Shown piece after piece: positions 1-9,880 of a stretch of 64,000 nt of DNA. Each line of letters opens with the position of its first letter. Within the stretch, counting starts at the first letter, position 1. The translations under genes and the position numbers were made by a program. This DNA comes from Mrakia gelida. Its lineage: Eukaryota > Basidiomycota > Tremellomycetes > Cystofilobasidiales > Mrakiaceae. The notes beneath the pieces are model-generated. The model had not been told where the DNA came from. It saw only the letters and a list, made by a program, of their open reading frames with translations, and ran no database searches. The DNA lies in NCBI GenBank assembly GCA_024345305.1, contig BRON01000001.1, forward strand, positions 1,426,001 through 1,490,000. Reading direction: 5' to 3'.

Positions 1-1167
1 TTGTGGTTGGCAGCGGAGAGGTAGACGTTCCAGCCTGATGAGAACGAGAAAAGAAACGAGGAGTCAGTTCGGGGTTCGACGCGACGGCTCTCGACTCCTC
101 GTGCTGGCTCGCTTCCTCTGCCACGGCTCTTCGAAGAGGAGGTAGAGAGGCCTCTGAAGGAGGGACGGGTATCTCTCGAGAGAGATGGAAAGTGAGAGAA
201 CGAGATAAAGAAAATGGCAACGAACCTAGTCCGACCGTGTAGTAGAAGATCGCTCGATGCTGCAGCGGGATCACGCTGTAGAGCATGAGCGTGGTAGGAA
301 GAAAGGTGACTGCGCCAGTGAGGTAGGTCGGCCAGAACCCTGATCGCAAGCGGAGAACGAGAGGGAATCAGCCGAACCAAAAGACAACGACCGAGCTCGA
401 CCCAACTGGCTCTCGGACTCACCAACAACGACCTTCTCCTTCGCTTCCTCGAACGTATGACCTTCCAAGAGAGACATGATAGTGTAGAACATGGTGATCG
501 AGAAGGATCCCCAGACGGTTTGGGCGAGAGCGACCTTGTTGAATGGAAGAGACGAGGTCAAGACGAGCGCGTCGTCAACTAGATCCGCCGCCACGAGTTA
601 GAAGACACAGAGCGACTCACCCTCGTTCCGATCGTCCAACGTGAAGACTTAAATTGTATCCGATCCATGACCTTGAACCATTGTGCTAGAACTGGAGCGT
701 GAATGGCGAATCCGTAGAGGAAGAAGCGCGACGAGCGAGCGATCTTGAAGGGAGGGAGCCACGAGACGGGGGGCGGGGAAGATGAATCAGCTTCGTTCCA
801 GCTCGGGAGATCGGTCTCAGCAGTCTATACGAGCTGTATCTACGCCTCGTATGTCTGTGAGCGCGACGAAGCCAGAGTGATGGGGGCTCGGACGGCGCCG
901 TCGAACGGTCGAAGCTCACCTCGTGCGGAGCAGTCCTCTCGAAGACCCTCTGATTGATGATATCTCCTGAGCTCATCATCCCAGCTGCCACAAAGGATCT
1001 AGTGACGTCTGAAGACGGAGTCAGACGAGAGTGGGAATCAGTCCATGAAGAAGGAGAGGAGTGGTGGAGAGCGAAGGGGAGGACAAAGGTGGAGGCAGAG
1101 GGCTGAGGATCGATGGGAGCTCACAAGGATGTTGCGCGAGCATCCGATTGTACAGATGCCAAACCAT
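1..1167 (-). CDS. Mpv17/PMP22-family membrane protein (C-terminus beyond left edge)
   Basis: Spliced minus-strand gene starting with MVWHLYNRMLAQHP at 1167. Exons read: 1167-1125, 1008-920, 743-621, about 578-423, 339-226 and 34 to the window edge. The joined protein shows the family pattern: the N-terminal W-x-Y-x-x-x-L-x-x-x-P, then AAGMMSSGDIINQ, LYGFAIHAPVLAQWF, KVALAQTVWGSF, FWPTYLTGAV and, at the edge, LGWNVYLS, which matches the WN-x-YLS signature. Family members (human MPV17, PXMP2, yeast Sym1) are four-helix proteins of the mitochondrial inner or peroxisomal membrane. Which paralogue this is cannot be decided, and the last residues are missing. The intron-3 boundary near 578-620 does not close cleanly in phase with a standard donor, so the loop before KVALAQ is uncertain. 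The gene diverges from the F-box-like gene at 1542. Confidence 0.85.
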
Positions 1168-1541
1168 CGTTGAGGGGAAGCCTTGCTGCTGGTCGATGCT
1201 CTCAAAAAGAGCACGCCGTCGTTGTTGTAGTTCGAGGGAGCGAGGAAGCAAGAACGGTCAAGCACGAGGTGGCCGAATCGAAGCGAGCTCGGTGAAGACC
1301 TTGGCCTCCTTCGTTCTCGACCACCAACCAACCTCGAAAGTTTACTCCAACAAGCTCGCATATCCTTCAGAGCCCTCTTTCCTTCATCCTCGACGGATTG
1401 AAACCTTGAAACAGGTGAGCACGGACGCCTCTCTGGGTCACTTCAGCTCTCGCTCCTCCTCCCCTTCGAGTCGGTCCTCACCTTCCCTCTCCCTTTGTCC
1501 TCTCGTTTCGCCCTCGCAGACCGCCTTTTCTCCCAACCACG
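1168..1541. promoter_or_regulatory. Divergent promoter between Mpv17-like and F-box-like genes
   Basis: These 374 bases separate two start codons facing outward, so they must hold both promoters. The right half is C/T-rich on the plus strand, as seen before other starts here. No TATA box or long conserved ORF was seen. Inference from layout only. Confidence 0.4.
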
Positions 1542-2723
1542 ATGATCAGCATGGACCCTGCTTCTCTCTCTGTGACCTCTGTGAGTTTAGATCTCGCTGC
1601 TCTAACGACGAAGGAACGAATGAGCTCGAATCTCCAACTGAATGACCGGTTATCCTTGGTCTCCCTCCCTCCTCCCTTTCATCAGGGCCATCCCTTGAGC
1701 CATACGATTCCCTGGGAGATCCTCACCTCCATCATAGAGCAGGTAGACGACCTCCCTACCCTCTGTCAACTTTCTCTCGTCTCTTCGGCTGTCCTCGAAC
1801 CCGCTGGACGAGCTCTTTGGAGGAACGTTGAGCTCAAGACGGCTCAAGAGGTCTTGCTCTTCTTCCATTCGGTTCGTCTCGCCTCGGTACGAGCTTCTCA
1901 TCTTGCCCTCAGACACTGATATCATCTTCACTCGACCTACCAGCCCACTCTCATCCCCCCAAGCTCCCGCCTCCGACCTTTCGTCGGCCTCCCCCTCCTG
2001 CTCAACCTCTCCCTCAACCTCCCTCGCAAGGAGTACCCAACCACCGGCTTGCCAACCCTCCTCGTCGCTCAACCCGCCTCAGCCATCTCCTCACCCCTTC
2101 CATCCACTCCAGACCGTCTCCTCTCCCTCCCAGACAGCCAACCCCTCCCTCTCAACACCCTCTCCTTCTCCGCCTCCGACCGCGACGCCGCCATCGACGA
2201 GTCCCTCCGTCTCTACCTCCCTCACCTCAACCCTCGTCGTCTAGTTCTCACCACCACCCCACCCAACCAGATCATCTTCTTCATCCCCAACGTCCGTCAA
2301 TCTCGAGGTCTCCGAGCCGACTTCGGACGGTGGGATCGCTTGGAGGAGGTCGTGATGGACGGTGCTGCTCTCGTGGAGTTTCCTCCCACGGGCATGTTTG
2401 GGGCTGGAGGGATGAAGACGACCCTCTTGCCGTGCGTGAAGGGCCTGTTTGGGGAGAAGGGAGTGCCGAAGATGATCTTTGATCTGAGAAGGGGGAGGAG
2501 AGAAGGGTGGGAGGTTTGGGCGGGCGTGAACGTAGCGAGGAGCTGGGGCAAGTTTGTTAGTTGGTTGGAGGAGTGTGGGGTGAGGGATACGGAGGGGATC
2601 AGGGAGGGTGGGGTAGAGGTTCTGGTTAGTGAGGAGGAGGATGAGGGGATTGTGAAGGAGGCGGTGAGGAGGTTGGTGAGGGAGGAAACGAGGGGACGGT
2701 ATAAGGTTGTGCTGAGGAGGTAG
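1542..2723 (+). CDS. F-box-like domain protein
   Basis: Starts MISMDPASL. The N-terminal part contains IPWEILTSIIEQVDD, LCQLSLVSSAVLEPAGRALW and RNVEL, the F-box-like pattern of basidiomycete proteins in which the F-box is followed by W-R-x-V. An intron at 1872-1943 joins FFHS to PTLIPPSSRLRPFVGL and restores one reading frame through to KVVLRR and the TAG at 2723. A second, in-frame intron (1581-1685; GTGAGT, CTGAAT branch, CATCAG) is probable, so residues about 14-48 of the unspliced frame may not be in the protein. The middle and C-terminal part is an unrecognised region with Leu-rich stretches. Such proteins usually bind Skp1 in SCF ubiquitin ligases and recruit targets; the target here is unknown. 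Confidence 0.7.
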
Positions 2724-3215
2724 GGGAGGGAGGTCGGAGGTCGCATAGTAGAAACACTACGCTGAACTTGCTTGTTTCGATCGCTGACCTTTTTCGAGAG
2801 GGCTCGGACGGGCGTGAAAGCAGGAGAAAGGGCAGTCGCGACGCGTCGACTTGTTTGCACCCTCCCTTCTCTTTCCTCGCTCATCTCTCCTCTTTCTTCT
2901 CGCTCTCTTTCCCGAAAGTGGTCCACCGTATTCGTAAACAGTCATGTTTCGTCAAGGTAGAAGCTAAAGAGAGAAGAGAAGCGACGAGCGAAGGGTACAA
3001 GCAAGAAACGAGAGCGAAAGGGAAGGGTCGAAACGTGGTACGTGACTTTTAGAAGCAACAAAGAGGAATCGGAATGAAGAGCAAACGAGAGGAAAAATAG
3101 CGACGAATCATAGCTAAGACCGAGAGAAGAAGAGAAGAGAGAAGTCCAAGAACTAAGCAACGGGAAAGAACGGATCAAACAAGCAAACCTCGCCTCAACT
3201 CGCCTCAACCCTCGC
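2724..3215. other. Intergenic, convergent 3' ends
   Basis: Convergent spacer between the F-box-like gene and the PB1 gene. It holds A/G-rich and C/T-rich tracts and one GACGCGTC palindrome at 2840. Short ORFs in it have biased composition and no recognisable domain. Confidence 0.5.
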
Positions 3216-5414
3216 TCACTTCCCTCCCATAACCAACTCCCTAACAACCTCAATCACGACCTCCTCATCAGTCCTCCACTCTCCCCCTGGCTCTCCCAAA
3301 ACCCTCCTCAAGACAACCCCGTAGTCTCCCTCCTTAAACCCCATCTCGTCGAGTTTCGCTCCGAGGTTCGTCAACCTGTTGTTCGACGACGCGTCTTCCG
3401 CCGCCGCTCCTCCTCCTCCGAACATGCCTCCTCCAGGGAAGCCGGGAGCGCCCCAGGTGTGTCGGTGCTGAGGGTGAGGGAGATGAGGGTGGTGGAGGTT
3501 GGGTCGAGAGTACTGGTTGTGCTTGGGGTGAGGGAGAGGGTGATGGGTGGAGGACGAGAAGAGCGAGGCGGGAGGAGCGGGAGGAGGAGGAGGACCGGGA
3601 GGAGGAGAGAACCTGTTGGGTTGCTGAGGACCTCCGAGGCCGAAGTAGGGGTTTCGAGGGCCGTGGAGAGAGGTCTTGGGTCGAAGAGCGGAAGGAGGAG
3701 GAGTCGCCGACGCGTAGTTTGAACCGAAGGTGCTGGTGGTCGTAGTCGAAGCCTTCGCGACGTTCCTCATCTTCTGTTGCTCCTCCTGCACCTGCCTCAA
3801 GGCATCCTCGGCCTTCTTCCTAGCCTCCCTCACCTCCTCCTCAGCCCTCTTCCTCTCCTCCTGAGCCTGCTCCCTCTCCTTCTGAGCCTGCTCTCGAGCC
3901 CTCTCTCTCACCTGACGAGCCTGCTCTCGCTCTGCTCGTGCCCTCTCTCGTTCCGCTCGACCCTGATCCTTCTCCTCCTCTCGAGTCTCCTTCTCTGCCT
4001 CTCGAGTCTCCCTCTCGGCCTCTCTCGCTTCCTTCTCCCTCTCCGCTCGCTCTCGTCGAACCTGCTCGACCTGCTCGAGACCGTCCTTGAAAGCCTTCCC
4101 AAGACCAGCGAGGAGTCCCTCGGCGTCTCCGAGTCCGTTGATGAGTTGATCTCGAACGTGGTCGAGTTGAGACCTGACTTGGGAGGGGATGTCCGAGGCG
4201 GTGGAAGCGAGGTTAGGAGCGTAGACACCTTGGGCGGCTCGAGCGAGGATGGTGGCGAGGGCTTCGGAGGAGGTGATGGAGGTGAGGAGGTGGGAGAGAT
4301 CGTTGAGGAGGGAGGGTTGCTGAGTCTGAGCTTGAGGTTCGGCGGCGGGAGGGAAGACTTCCTCGGGATCGTCTGCGACGATGGCGTCGGCGTGTTCGTC
4401 CTCAGCGAGGGCGGGATCGGGAGCTTGAGCCTGAGGTTGAGCGACGAAGGGCTCGGTGTCGTCGACGAGCATGGCGGTGGGAGGACCCTCGTGGGTGATG
4501 GAGGTGGTGGTAGTGGTGGTAGGAAGGTGTTCGTCGTCGTCGAAAGGAGTGGAGCTGACTTCTCGTCGGTTTCGCTCCTCGGACGCGGCGTCGTCGACGA
4601 GGACGAAGTCGGCGTCTTGGTTGTGGTCGGCGAAGGGGTCGTCCTGAGGGGAAGGTAAGTGGAAGAGGAAAGTCAGTCCTCAGAAGAAAGATACAGACGA
4701 AAAAGAGAGGGAGAAGAAGAGCTAACCGAGGTCATAGGGGTGTCCTCGCTTCGCTCAACGACGGTTGCCTCCTCGACGACTTGGGGAGCGGCGACGACCT
4801 GAGAAATGGACGAGATTGGGTCAGTTCCTAATTCTCGTGCTCCTGCTACTAAGAGCGGTGCGTCACTAACCTCAGCGGCCTGCTGTGCCTGAACCTGCTC
4901 GCTCTCGTTCTCGTTCGCTTCGACCTCCACGTCCATCGACACCTCCTCTTGTTGAGCACCTCCTCCCTCTCCTCCCTCCTCTCCCAGAACCATAACCCTC
5001 ATCCTAACAACCTCAGCCTCCTTCCCTCTCTGTCTCAACTCCTGGAACATGCCCTGGAGTTCCTCGTCCGAGGAGAGGACGACTCGATCTCCATCGGAGT
5101 CGAGGTACGAAAGAGCGAGGTTGGAGGCTGTGAGTCCAGAGGAGGACCAGAGAGAGACCAGTTTCGCTTGAAGGGTGGAGTAAGTCGGAGGAGTGGGGAA
5201 ACGGAGTCGTCGAGCGAGCTGGAGGAAGAGAGGGAGTGAGAAGAGAGAGGGGAAGGAGTCAGTTCGTGAGAAGTGGTGGCAAGGAGGACGACGTCAAGCT
5301 TGCGTCAAGCGAGAGAAGGGAAGCGAGAGAGAGAGTGAAGCTCACCTGCTGGGAAGGATGGGTAACCTTGAAGTTCAAGGGCTGCGAGAGGGAGGACGAG
5401 GTGGAGGAAGACAT
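3216..5414 (-). CDS. PB1-domain protein with charged coiled coil and UBA-like C-terminus
   Basis: Four exons (5414-5346, 5218-4871, 4798-4727, 4643-3216) give about 638 residues. Residues about 10-100 form a PB1 domain: NFKVTHPSQQ, RRLRFPTPPTY, the acidic OPCA-type LSYLDSDGDRVVLSSDEELQ, then VVRMRVMVL. The middle is acidic and Gln/Pro-rich. A long Glu/Arg/Gln coiled coil follows (starting around RRERAEREKEAREAERE, about 120 residues), then a Pro/His-rich linker. The C-terminus NLGAKLDEMGF with EEVVIEVVRELV resembles a UBA helix set. PB1 plus UBA is the plan of the autophagy receptors p62/NBR1, but no ZZ zinc finger or FW/NBR1 domain is visible. A cargo-receptor or scaffold role is therefore only an inference. 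Confidence 0.75.
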
Positions 5415-5932
5415 CTTGAAGGGGTTGGCGGTGGGTGGGTGAGGGATGGGAGGAAGGAAGCGAGGAGGGAAGGGAAGCTGAAGCTGAGCTCGCTTCGGGA
5501 GGGAGAGGCTGCGAGGTCCTTCCAGTCGAATCGAAACCTCCAACGAGGCGGTTTCGCAAGTAGAGAAGCGAGGCTTTCAGATGAAGCGAGGAAGCAGTCA
5601 AGGAAGAAGGCTAGAGAAGGAATGGGAAGGGGATCTGAAGTTTTCGAGCGCTAAGCAGACGAGGCGACGCGCGAGAGGTGGACGACTCGGCCTTTCGCCT
5701 CAAGCTGATTCCATGGTTCGAAAGCGATGTTCTTTTGAGCCTATGCCTGAGCTATGTTGGAGGCTGCTTGTCGCTGAAGAGGGGAACGCTCACTTGGAAA
5801 GCACAGCAGGATCAGTCACTGGGGGAGAGCGACGCGTCGTCGCATCGCCTTCGTCCTTCACCTTCTCTCGAACGTCCGATCTCACGGACGATGATTGAAA
5901 TCGCGAATGTATAGCTCGAAAAATTACAGATA
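5415..5932. other. Intergenic, promoter of PB1 gene and 3' side of MFS gene
   Basis: About 520 bases upstream of the PB1 gene and downstream of the minus-strand MFS gene. One GACGCGTC palindrome lies at 5831. No TATA box, repeat or coding signal was recognised. Confidence 0.45.
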
Positions 5933-8456
5933 TTAGATAACCCTCCCATCCTCCCTCTTCTCATCGCCCACCTCGATCTTATGCAACCGATCCACCGTGC
6001 TCGTCCGACGCCGTTCTTCCTCCTCATCCCCCTCTCCCATCCCCACGCCCAACCCCCTCTTCTCATCCACTCTTCCAGCCTCCTCCTCCCTCGTCACACT
6101 CTTCTCCACCTCCCGCGGCCGTCCTCCCTCCTCCTCGTCGTCGTTCACCGGCGCGTCCGACTTTGACTTCCCTCGATCCAACCACCGCCGTAGGAGAGGT
6201 CGTTCTCCGACGAAGGCTATCGAGGGAGGGGTGGAGATGAGGGAGAGGGCGGCCCACAGTCTGTGAGAGCGAGGTAAAGTGGGTGTGGAGAGGGAAGGCG
6301 AGGGAAGAAGAAAGGGAAAGGTGGGTCGGTTCAGTCAAGCGTTTCGGTCACGGAGAGGAAGACGGGGAATGTGGGACGAACATGCAGCAGACTGTCCATC
6401 CGAGTCCATTGGGGAGGTGGTCGTAGCTGAGACGGGGAAAGAGAGGGGAGGTGGAAGGGATCAGCGATTTGAGACGAGCGAGACCCAAGTTCGATTCGAA
6501 GCGAGGAGGATGAAAGACTCACAGCTGACCGCCGACGAGGGTCCCAACTGCACTGGCGACGGAGAAGGCGATGTTGAAGGATCCGTAGACGTCTGTATGT
6601 CAGGCATGGCGGTCGAAAAGAAGGAAAGGTCAGCGATTCGTTCGTTCGTTCTTCGTCGACGCGTCGAAGCAAAGTCGAGGAGATCGACGACTCACGAGTG
6701 TAGCCAACGCCTGGCGTGCTTTGAGCGACCGCTGCTAGATCGGCTCTGCGAAGAGAGAAGAGAGGCGAATGAGAGAGAGAGCACGAAGTCAGGATTCGGT
6801 TCGTCGCGCGAGACGGAGAAGACGAAGGAACGAGACGCGAAGACTCACGAGATCGGAGCAACGATCATGGCGAGGATCCCACTTGAGATGGCCAGATAAG
6901 CGATGAATCCGGCGAGACTCTGCTTGAGGATCAAGAGGAGGTACCAGATGATCGAGAACAGCAGCAAGGGAGCAACCGTCATCTCGGTCCCATAGCGATC
7001 CGACATCCAGCCTGCGAGAGGCGAGCCGAAGAAGGTTGGGACGATGGCGGCGACTGAGATCGCAAGAGAGGGAGGTGTGTCAGCAACGGAATAGAGGGAG
7101 GCCGAGGAGACCGAAGCTCACCGTAAATCACACCGACCTCCAACGCGTTCTTTCCCCAAACATCGCGAAGCCTGAGCGTGAGAGTCGGCTCCATGGACGA
7201 GTAGATGAATCCTGTGGGTGGAAGTGGAAGGAAGTCAGCTCGCTTCGAGACAGGGGAGCGCGGTGAGAGGGTGAAGCAAACCGTAGCTGTAAAGCGCGCG
7301 TCAAAGAGAACGAGAGGGGAATGAGGGTCAGAACGACCGTTCGTTTGCGAACGCGAAGGAGAGTCGAAGAAACTCACACGAAGGTCATCCCATAGGCCGT
7401 GAGTCCTCTGGGAGACCCGAAGAGAGCCTTGAGGAGTTCCCAAACCGAGAGAGAGGAGGGAGGAAGCGTTCCCTCGTTCTCGACGGGAGCAGCTGCAACG
7501 GTGTCGGAAGGCGCGTCGGCCCAGAGCTTGATGGTGCTCGTTTCGAGGATGAGAAGTCGACCAACGAGGTCGAATCCGGCGACGATGATGGAGAAGATGA
7601 TGGGAGCGTGCCAGCCTAACCGTTCGTAGAGGACTCCTCCGAGCTGTCGACGCGAAACAAGGCAGATCAGAGACGAGGTCGGGTCGAACGAGAGGGAGTC
7701 AGTCTCCTTCCCTCCGAAACTACGAGCTGATCTCGGACGAAGAAGAAGAACATAGGGAACGCACTGGGGGTCCACAAGCGAGTCCGATGCTCGTTCCAGC
7801 CATCGCAATCCCTAGTTGTTGTCCGATGATCTCCTGGGGGACGGACTCACAGACGAGAACCAGCGCGAGGACCCAGACGACGGCGGAGGAAGCTCCTTGG
7901 ATGACTCGAGCGATGCACTGTTTAGGGCGGTGAATAATGAAGCTCACTTTAGACATAACACGTCAGAGCGAAGGGGAGGAGACGAGACACAACTCACGAG
8001 AGCCCAGAAGGGTTCCACGAACATAAACATGAGCTGAGAAGCGATGAGGACGAGTAGGCCGAGGACGAGAGGGATTTTTCGGCCCTTCACCTTAAAAGAG
8101 TAGTAGGAAATCGGAGGAGTGGCGACGATGAGTCCGAGCGAGTAGGAGAGGAGGGTGTAGGAGACGAGCGAAGAGAGTCGGTCGTCCGCGTATCCGAGGG
8201 AGGAGAGTCGAAAGGGAAGGATGGGAACGACGATGGAGTACGCGCAGAGGTCGACAGCGATCCCTAGCGTAACGACTGAGAGGCGAAGAGGGAGGGATGA
8301 GGACGATCAGCTTGGGCTAAAAACATGGGACGAGAAGGAGGGAGGGAGGTCTCGAGAGCTCAGGTCCTGACCTGAGGTTATGAACCACGGGCTACCTCTC
8401 CAACTCAGGCCCCAAGGTCGTTTCCCTCGCGGATCTAGAGAAGTAGATTCAGGCAT
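5933..8456 (-). CDS. MFS transporter, VMAT/DHA1-like (12 TM)
   Basis: Start MPESTSLDPRGKR at 8456. Exons that could be joined in phase: 8456-8372, 8275-7998, 7917-7765, 7643-7378, a 5-nt exon 7286-7282, 7211-7122 and later ones. The protein opens SPWFITSVVTLGIAVDLC, followed by IVVPILPFRL. The antiporter motif C is clear as GTSIGLACGPPLGG. Later parts read GWMSDRYGTEMTVAP, LAAVAQSTPGVG and YGSFNIAFSVASAVG, then a charged cytosolic tail ending KREDGRVI. This matches fungal MFS proteins related to vesicular amine transporters and drug:proton antiporters in the plasma or vacuolar membrane. The substrate cannot be read from sequence. A 5'-UTR intron lies at 8501-8558. It is divergent from the DHA2-like gene. 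Confidence 0.85.
7282..7286 (-). other. 5-nt internal micro-exon in the VMAT-like MFS gene
   Basis: Between exon 7643-7378 (ending TTC GT) and exon 7211-7122 (starting GA TTC ATC), only the five bases CTACG, flanked by TTTACAG and GTTTGC, join the frame, giving Val-Tyr-Gly across both junctions. Both flanking introns have their own CTGAC branch site and CAG acceptor. Confidence 0.65.
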
Positions 8457-9460
8457 TGTTCTAGTCGAGAGTTTGAGTCCGAGGGAAGGGTCGGAAGCTG
8501 CTACGACGGAGAGAAAGAACGGGGAAGGGAGAACGAGAAGGTCAGCTCGAGCTCGCACCTTTTCCTTCCTTCAACCAACTCGATGTCGACGCCGTCCTTG
8601 CTTCCGAACCGACAACGAACAAATCTCTGTACGACTGGCTTACCTGGGTGCTTGTGGATACGCTCCTCCTTCGAGGTGGCCGTTGGAGAAGAGGGAGGAA
8701 GAGCTGGGAGAGCTAGTTCAACAGCTCGACGTCTCGAAGCCGTTTCCTCTCGAAGACGTTTCGGCTTCGCCAGGCCGTCATGGAACAAGGTCCGAAAGAC
8801 GTCAGCGAGAATTTTCGATGTCGGAAGTTCCTCCTTTCAGTCGAAACTATATTCAGGAAGTCAGCGAAAGGGTTGAAAGGAGAACGAAAGAGAGGGCGAG
8901 CTCACCTCGCCCACCTCCGCCCTTCCATCCATCCTTCCCTCTCCTTCGCTTCTCTTTCCTCACCCCTCACACTCATCTCACATCCGGAAACTTGAAGAGT
9001 CGTCTTTCCTCCACCCAAAGGCGCTACATCTGCGCTCTCGCTACTCGGGAATCACCTCTCCCTCCTTCCTTCGACCTTCCCTTGAGCTAACTTCTTTTCC
9101 TCCCGCCATTTCATCCCTCTTCTTCCCCTTTGCTTCGATAGAGGTATCGAGGATCTTCCTTTCGACTTCTCACGGGCGGTAATCTCGTCTGCCAGAGAGA
9201 ATGGAACGTCCTCTGGAGAGCTCGCGAAGGTTGAGGTGGACCTCCTCCCCCCTCTCGCCTTCCAGCTCTCCCAGGCCTCCGCACTCGCCTTACAAGCCCT
9301 CTCAGTCGCAATCAAGCCTCGGAGGCAGTGATTGGTAGCTTTGTCCTCCCCCTGCTTTCCGCGGGAAGGCATGGGAACGCTGACACTCGGGGTGGGGACT
9401 CCTCACAGAGGTCGACCTTCCTCCCTTTTCACTTCCCTTCCTTCCTTTCTACCTCTCAAC
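8457..9460. promoter_or_regulatory. Divergent promoter/leader region of two MFS genes
   Basis: About 1 kb between the starts of the VMAT-like (minus) and DHA2-like (plus) genes. It contains the minus-strand leader intron. Its right half (about 8900-9460) is C/T-rich on the plus strand, typical of promoter/leader here. Shared control of the two transporters is possible from the layout but not shown. Confidence 0.4.
8501..8558 (-). other. Probable 5'-UTR intron of the MFS gene
   Basis: On the minus strand a GTGCGAG donor, GCTGACC branch site, C/T tract and GTAG acceptor lie 45 bases upstream of the start codon. No frame through it joins an upstream ATG to the MFS frame, so it is read as a leader intron. 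Confidence 0.45.
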
Positions 9461-9880
9461 AGCCAGCAGCACCACAAGATGAAGTTATCTCAGATCCTAT
9501 CGACTCTCCGCCTAAAGAAGCAATCAACGCCCGAGGGGGAAAAGCCAGAGAGGCCAAGAAGCACGACGCTGGACGTTCTGCTCGTCGTGAGTCGACGTTG
9601 ATCCTTTTCCCTCCCTCCCTTCTTCTCGACCTCTTGGAGGAGCGACAACTGCTGGTCTCGCTGACGTTTCAGCCAGCAGCACCACAAGATGAAGTTATCT
9701 CAGATCCTATCGACTCTCCGCCTAAAGAAGCAATCAACGCCCGAGGGGGAAAAGCCAGAGAGGCCAAGAAGCACGACGCTGGACGTTCTGCTCGTCGTGA
9801 GTCGACGTTGATCCTTTTCCCTCCCTCCCTTCTTCTCGACCTCTTGGAGGAGCGACAACTGCTGGTCTCGCTGACGTTTC
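9461..9880 (+). repeat. Perfect 210-bp tandem duplication carrying a start codon and first exon
   Basis: Bases 9461-9670 and 9671-9880 are identical over 210 bp. Each unit holds CACAAG-ATG, the 36-codon exon beginning MKLSQILSTLRLKKQ, its GTGAGTCG donor and the CTGACG branch site. Each lacks the real CAG acceptor, which lies only after the second copy at 9900. The unit is 70 codons long. Confidence 0.95.

Noticed and set aside
3777..4658. Long plus-strand open frame rich in Leu/Ser/Gly
   Set aside because: It is antisense to the PB1 gene's coiled-coil exon; its Leu/Ser bias is the reverse reading of Glu/Arg codons.
8501..8788. Extra N-terminal exon for the VMAT-like transporter
   Set aside because: Splicing through 8501-8558 puts no upstream ATG in frame with MPESTSLD; read as a leader intron instead.
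9660..9674. Use of the new CAG at the 210-bp duplication junction as a splice acceptor
   Set aside because: It lies only a few bases after the CTGAC branch site, and the resulting frame does not join the transporter frame.
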